DNA from: Amorphochlora amoebiformis | Taxonomy: Eukaryota > Cercozoa > Chlorarachniophyceae | Direction of reading: 5' to 3' | NCBI GenBank assembly: GCA_054601695.1 | Contig: BAAHQB010000058.1 | Coordinates: 496,001 to 560,000, forward strand | DNA length: 64,000 nucleotides | Part shown: piece by piece, positions 52,289 through 64,000 of the stretch | Position numbering within the stretch: position 1 is the stretch's first letter | How the letters are laid out: every line of letters starts with the position of its first letter | Program-made: the position numbers and the translations under genes | Notes under the pieces: model-generated | What the model was told of the DNA's origin: nothing | The model's database searches: none | Seen by the model: the letters and a program-made list of their open reading frames with translations, nothing else

Positions 52289-52466
52289 CATATATATATA
52301 TATATGTTTTTATATATATGTATATATTATGTATATAATAAAGTATGGTTGATACATACGCATACACACACACACACACTTTTTTAACCATACAAACTTA
52401 TATATGTGCAGATATATACACATATATACATATATCTGTACATATATATATATATATATATATATC

Positions 52467-52499
<33 letters not shown>

Positions 52500-52533
52500 T
52501 ACTATACGTTAATTAGATGTACAGTATTCACAC

Positions 52534-52618
52534 CTCTGAGAGCTTAGAAAATGCATGTTGATAAGGAAGAGATATGTCCGTAGAAAGGGGACCATCCAGA
52601 ACATGGTACCGAGGATAT
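52534..52618 (-). CDS. Unassigned minus-strand exon, possibly 5' part of ACSL
   Basis: The stretch has a CTAG acceptor, an open frame of 28 codons (contains YHVLDGPLSTDISLPYQHAF) and a GTGTGA donor. Its end phase fits an ACSL exon starting at 51792 (reading ALSGCLAPSTLNR), and its start phase fits the frame [18 protein letters not shown] of 53367-53315. I do not recognise the sequence as part of the acyl-CoA synthetase family, so it may be a variable N-terminal extension or not coding. Confidence 0.45.
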
Positions 52619-52697
52619 CTAGATATTGTGTACCGGTAATGTATCCTTTCTAATGTATAAATACATATATATATGTATATATATATGTATATATATA

Positions 52698-52745
<48 letters not shown>

Positions 52746-52926
52746 ATATTAGTATATGCATAAATAGTATATCATCGAGAACATGATACCGACGTTATCT
52801 ATGTATTTTGAGCTGAAATGCATCCTTTTCATTTATATACATACAAATATACACATAATATACACATATATGTATTGCATACAAATATATATCCATATAT
52901 ACATATATATATATATATATTATATA

Positions 52927-52977
<51 letters not shown>

Positions 52978-53043
52978 TCATCCAAAACATGGTACCGAGG
53001 ATATCTAGGTATTAGGCAGTGGAGATGAATCTTTTCTTATAAA

Positions 53044-53098
<55 letters not shown>

Positions 53099-53190
53099 TA
53101 TTGTAATAAATAATAATAATACACATACATATATCCTCCACGGGGATATCTAGGTATTGTGTACTCGACATTTATCTTTTCTTATGTATA
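52587..53190. repeat. Four copies of a splice-acceptor block spaced by (TA)n
   Basis: A block of about 55-60 bp containing CATGGTACCGAGGATATCTA or a variant occurs at 52587-52648, 52765-52830, 52975-53040 and, truncated, 53129-53190. The first copy spans the 5' end of exon 52618-52534 and its acceptor. The others lie upstream in the same intron (minus orientation) and still carry the CTAG. Confidence 0.85.
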
Positions 53191-53335
53191 TATATAGATA
53201 TACATATACACATATACATACATATATGTATACACACACACATATATATGATGTATACATATACATATACATGTATAATATATATGTATATATATATATA
53301 TATCTAAATATTACCCTATAGCTGAAATATCCTTC

Positions 53336-59708
<6,373 letters not shown>

Positions 59709-59951
59709 GTACTACAAATTAGATATGTGTAAATATATATATATATATATATATATTTATTTAGATATATACTTGTTGACATACATATGACAGTATATAT
59801 ATATATACATACATATATATATACACACATATACATATATATATATATATATTTATATACATACATACATATATATGTGTATATATGTATATATATATAT
59901 ACAATTTGTGTAAGTACTTGTGTTTATTGGATATGTATATATCATATACAA

Positions 59952-59998
<47 letters not shown>

Positions 59999-60059
59999 AA
60001 GTATTTTAATGAAAATCGGGTATACATGCGCATATGTACATACACATAATGTATGTATG

Positions 60060-60141
<82 letters not shown>

Positions 60142-60242
60142 GTTTATATACTCATCCTTTCTTCATACGAATACAAATTTGTGTACCAAAACGAATATAA
60201 ATTTGTGTACAAATAAAATACATACATAAATTTCACGTTTAC

Positions 60243-60396
60243 CAACACACTTAGGGTTTTCCTTGCATTTTTTTTGACAGGATTTAGCAGACAGTCCTCC
60301 CTCGTATTAGATTTAGGGTTAGGTTCAGGGGGTTTACCTTTTCCTTGTGGGCGAAAGGGAAATCTTTGGGAAAGTATGTGCGCTGGTTTTATATAG

Positions 60397-60442
<46 letters not shown>

Positions 60443-60482
60443 GTATATATATATATACATATATATATTTATTTATATATAT

Positions 60483-60515
<33 letters not shown>

Positions 60516-60516
60516 T

Positions 60517-60583
<67 letters not shown>

Positions 60584-60676
60584 TAATATTATATACCTGG
60601 GTTTTCTCGTCGAGAACTGTCTTCATGTACACTTCCTTGGCGGCCTATATGTGCATGAGGGTATAATATATGTATT

Positions 60677-60732
<56 letters not shown>

Positions 60733-60750
60733 AATATATATATATACACA

Positions 60751-60796
<46 letters not shown>

Positions 60797-61107
60797 GTAC
60801 ATATCATACATATATACAAACACATGTTATCTTTTTAAGTACGCTTCCGTCCTGTTTTCAAGAAAATTTGTTCACACATTCAAACTATCAAGCTATGATA
60901 AACACACACACACACAAATATAGCTATATATTATACACATATGTATACATATGTGTATGTGTTATTTATAAGTATGTGTTCACATTTTTTCAGATTGTAC
61001 CCACTCATTGACAAACACATAAATTATACATACATGTACATTTTACCTGTATGGCTTCCAAGATGCTCTTTAAGACTTCAGAGTTCTTTTCGTCCTTTAT
61101 ATAAATA

Positions 61108-61161
<54 letters not shown>

Positions 61162-61185
61162 GACAAAAACACATACACGGACACA

Positions 61186-61242
<57 letters not shown>

Positions 61243-61283
61243 TATGTCTATACAAATAGAATATATAAATGCAATTATACACG

Positions 61284-61323
<40 letters not shown>

Positions 61324-61337
61324 ATATCTACATGTAA

Positions 61338-61372
<35 letters not shown>

Positions 61373-61389
61373 GATATTATAATATATTA

Positions 61390-61434
<45 letters not shown>

Positions 61435-61460
61435 TGTATATATATTATATTCACATATAC

Positions 61461-61500
<40 letters not shown>

Positions 61501-61531
61501 TAAATAAATAAATATACATATATATGCATAA

Positions 61532-61572
<41 letters not shown>

Positions 61573-61648
61573 TGTAATCACATACCTCCCTTCCATTTGT
61601 CCCATTCTTCCTATTCTTCCCATTCGTCTTACCACCTGTTCCGAGCAT
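60243..61648 (-). CDS. Small minus-strand exons of an unrecognised lysine-rich protein
   Basis: Exons 5' to 3': 61648-61586 (ATG), 61094-61047, 60644-60597, 60382-60338 and 60300-60243, all joined in phase. The product begins [19 protein letters not shown], continues with helical [20 protein letters not shown] and [15 protein letters not shown], and reaches a cysteine motif [15 protein letters not shown] do not recognise the family. No stop codon is found in phase. If the last exon ends at an earlier GT donor (after NPKC), it could join exon 59708-59648 in phase, and this would be the 5' part of the coiled-coil gene rather than a separate gene. Confidence 0.5.
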
Positions 61649-61912
61649 CGACCCGAAAAAGGGTAGTAAACTTAGATCTTGTTTGGGGAGTAAATATATT
61701 TTCTGCGTGTGTGTGTCTCTCATGAGATGGATAGAGATATAAAAGAGCTAGAGAAGAAGATACTGAGGGAGAGAAGGGGAGAAAGGAATGGTAGAGAGGA
61801 GAGAGAAAAAGGTTGACGTTGGGATTTTGCCAAAAATAACCACCAAAAAAAAATAGAATTCCTCCCTGAGCAATGGGAGAGAGAAAAAGTGTGAAATAGA
61901 AAGATACTATAC

Positions 61913-61960
<48 letters not shown>

Positions 61961-61999
61961 AAGTACATACATATTATACATACATAATGTTATGTATAA

Positions 62000-62280
62000 G
62001 CAGAGACCCAACAATTCGGCCGGAAAAAAGGGAGGAAGAGAACCTACTAGAGTTCCTGAAACGGAAGACTCTGAGAGAGAGAGAGAAAGAGAACGAGAAA
62101 GAGAAGGATAGAGACTGAGACACAGAGAGGAATAGATAAACAGGTAGGAGCGGGAGAGGGAGGGAGGGGTAAGAGGGGCGCTGACATTGCCCGAAAAAAG
62201 AAAGAGGAAAGGGAGAACCTCGCGGTGTTCCTGGGCGAGAAGAGGCTGGAGAAGGAGGTCGACGCTGCAGGTCTTGCATC
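62000..62280. other. Duplicated GA-rich segment of unclear coding status
   Basis: Two related segments (about 62018-62080 and 62185-62255) share the pattern GAAAAAAG...GAGAACCT...GTTCCTG. On the plus strand both can read as charged helix (EEENLLEFLKRKTLRE and [18 protein letters not shown]), the second ending at GCAG before GTCTTG. On the minus strand they carry matching AG...GT borders around 12 nt. I cannot decide the strand or whether either codes. Confidence 0.35.
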
Positions 62281-62432
62281 TCTGCCTTCACTTCATCATT
62301 TGCATAGAGCCTGGATGTATATATCTAAATGTGTATATATACTTGCATTTTGTAGATGTATATGTGTATATATGTGTGTATGTAGTATATATATATATGT
62401 ATATATGTATATATTCATGTACATACATATAT

Positions 62433-62474
<42 letters not shown>

Positions 62475-62664
62475 GTATGTATACATATCTGTAGATGTAT
62501 ATATGTATTTATATATATACGTATATACTATGTACATATATATATATATATATATATACATATCTATATATATATATATATATAGTTATATATATTGATA
62601 CACACATATATATATATATATATATAAATTTATGTGTATGTATTTATGTATTTATAATATATAC

Positions 62665-62736
<72 letters not shown>

Positions 62737-62779
62737 TATACATGGTATATATTATACATATATATGTGTATGTGTACAA

Positions 62780-63483
62780 TTACCGATCAAGCTCGTCAAT
62801 GTATTTCTTACTCTGAAGGTAACCTAAGATTGCAAGGACAGGGTAAGAATTAGTCTCGGATGCATCCAATCTCGGATTTAGTAGGGTTGCATATAGTGGT
62901 CTGCTTAGCATCAGATTCAGATCCCAAGTTTCAGTTAGGTCTCATTCAGAGCTAGGAGTCAAGGTTGTGGTTAGGGTTAAGACTTTGGTTAGGATTGGGG
63001 ATAGGGATAGTGTTGTAATTACCTCTTTTGGGCTTGCCTACTGCTGAGAGACACCTATGTAAATATCAATATATATCTATGTGTAATGCACATATGTATA
63101 TATGCATATACATGCATAAAATACAATATTCATATCTCTATGTACATGCATATTTTACGTTATGAGCGAGTACAAAGAGAAGAAAGAGTGTGTAGGAAAG
63201 AGGGGGAGAATACTGACTCGTTTTGAATTGTCCAAGGTTCAGGATCCAAGATCACATGCTTAGGGATTTCATAGTCCTTTACCTAGATGGAATTAGAGAG
63301 TTATCATAAATATTGGGGTATGAATACAAATACTTCATAATTACATAGGTATGTATATTCCTAATATATATATATATATATTATATGTGTGTATATATAT
63401 ATATTATGTGTATATATGTATATATGTATATGTATATATATGTGTATATATATGTATATTGTATGTACAAATACAAAATCAAG

Positions 63484-63543
<60 letters not shown>

Positions 63544-63750
63544 ACTATTTATATTTACACATGCAAGATCACATGTTCAGGCAACCTTAACCTTGTACAT
63601 GTTTATATCGATTAAATTTGGACCTTTCTTAAGTTATACTCAAGCGGTATCACACAAACCTCAACGCCAATACTAGTCCTAATCCTAACCCCACTCCTAA
63701 CGCTAAATCACCTTGGCCTCCTTTCCAATGTTTTGAATCTGGGCTAGAAC
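62780..63750 (-). CDS. C-terminal end of a second acyl-CoA synthetase (partial)
   Basis: Exons 5' to 3': 63750-63712, 63282-63214, 63054-63023 and 62810-62780 (TAA), in consistent phase. The product reads [13 protein letters not shown], then [20 protein letters not shown], then [18 protein letters not shown] at the end. This is the C-terminal lid of AMP-forming long-chain acyl-CoA synthetases (family pattern: fE-Pk-i-l-epWT-eN...lTP...K-R...y...i). It corresponds to the SQPWTVENGLLTG region of the other synthetase at 35280-35423 but is clearly diverged, so it is a separate gene. The 5' part lies beyond base 64000. The usual LTPT is replaced by VSLSS, which may matter or may reflect divergence. 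Confidence 0.78.
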
Positions 63751-63754
63751 CTTT

Positions 63755-63763
63755 ATGTATAAA

Positions 63764-63815
<52 letters not shown>

Positions 63816-63822
63816 TATAGTA

Positions 63823-63861
<39 letters not shown>

Positions 63862-64000
63862 CACATGTACATATCCATACATATATATATATATATATAT
63901 ATGTGTATAATATATGTATATTTAATGAATCAAAAATACGTGTATAATAGTAATACACACACACATAATGTACATATATGATATATACGTAATATATCTC
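63755..64000. repeat. TA/CA microsatellite at window end
   Basis: TA tracts with CA/TG stretches, presumably intron of the partial acyl-CoA synthetase. No exon is visible here. Confidence 0.7.

Overview
Eukaryotic nuclear DNA from an extremely intron-rich genome, probably a protist; the sequence alone does not fix the lineage. Almost all of the window is intron or intergenic sequence built of (TA)n, (CA/TG)n, (CT)n and TTAGGG/CCCTAA-type repeats. Short exons of about 22-140 bases sit in it like beads. I found genes by joining short open stretches that have AG/GT borders, compatible splice phase and recognisable protein families. Most long open frames in the window are Tyr/Ile or Leu/Ser/Val translations of microsatellites, not genes.

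Layout, left to right. (1) 1-6870, + strand: 3' part of a TPR protein with a basic, nuclear-type tail. (2) 16075-7316, - strand: a membrane-anchored MOSC-domain protein of the mARC type, with N-terminal helix, MOSC N-domain and Mo-ligand cysteine motif. (3) 20111-17575, - strand: a SET-domain protein, probable lysine methyltransferase; its 3' end is unresolved. (4) 20388-34259, + strand: a complete 24-exon gene of about 452 codons whose product matches NELF-B/COBRA1, a subunit of the Negative Elongation Factor. Genes 3 and 4 are head to head across about 276 bp. (5) 51807 (or further upstream) to 35280, - strand: a long-chain acyl-CoA synthetase in more than 30 exons. (6) 59708-53336, - strand: an unrecognised coiled-coil protein. 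(7) 61648-60243, - strand: small exons of another unrecognised product, possibly the 5' part of gene 6. (8) 63750-62780, - strand: the 3' end of a second acyl-CoA synthetase, running off the window.

The SET and NELF-B genes share a promoter region and both concern chromatin or transcription. The two acyl-CoA synthetases are probably related copies activating fatty acids. The TPR and MOSC genes converge, as do NELF-B and the first synthetase.

The most unusual feature is the structure of the introns. Short unique blocks of about 40-75 bp, often including the splice-site flank of the next exon, are repeated two to nine times with TA microsatellite between copies. One NELF-B intron holds a subtelomere-like composite repeat in both orientations, and the next ends as a telomere-type CCCTAA array running into the 3' splice site.
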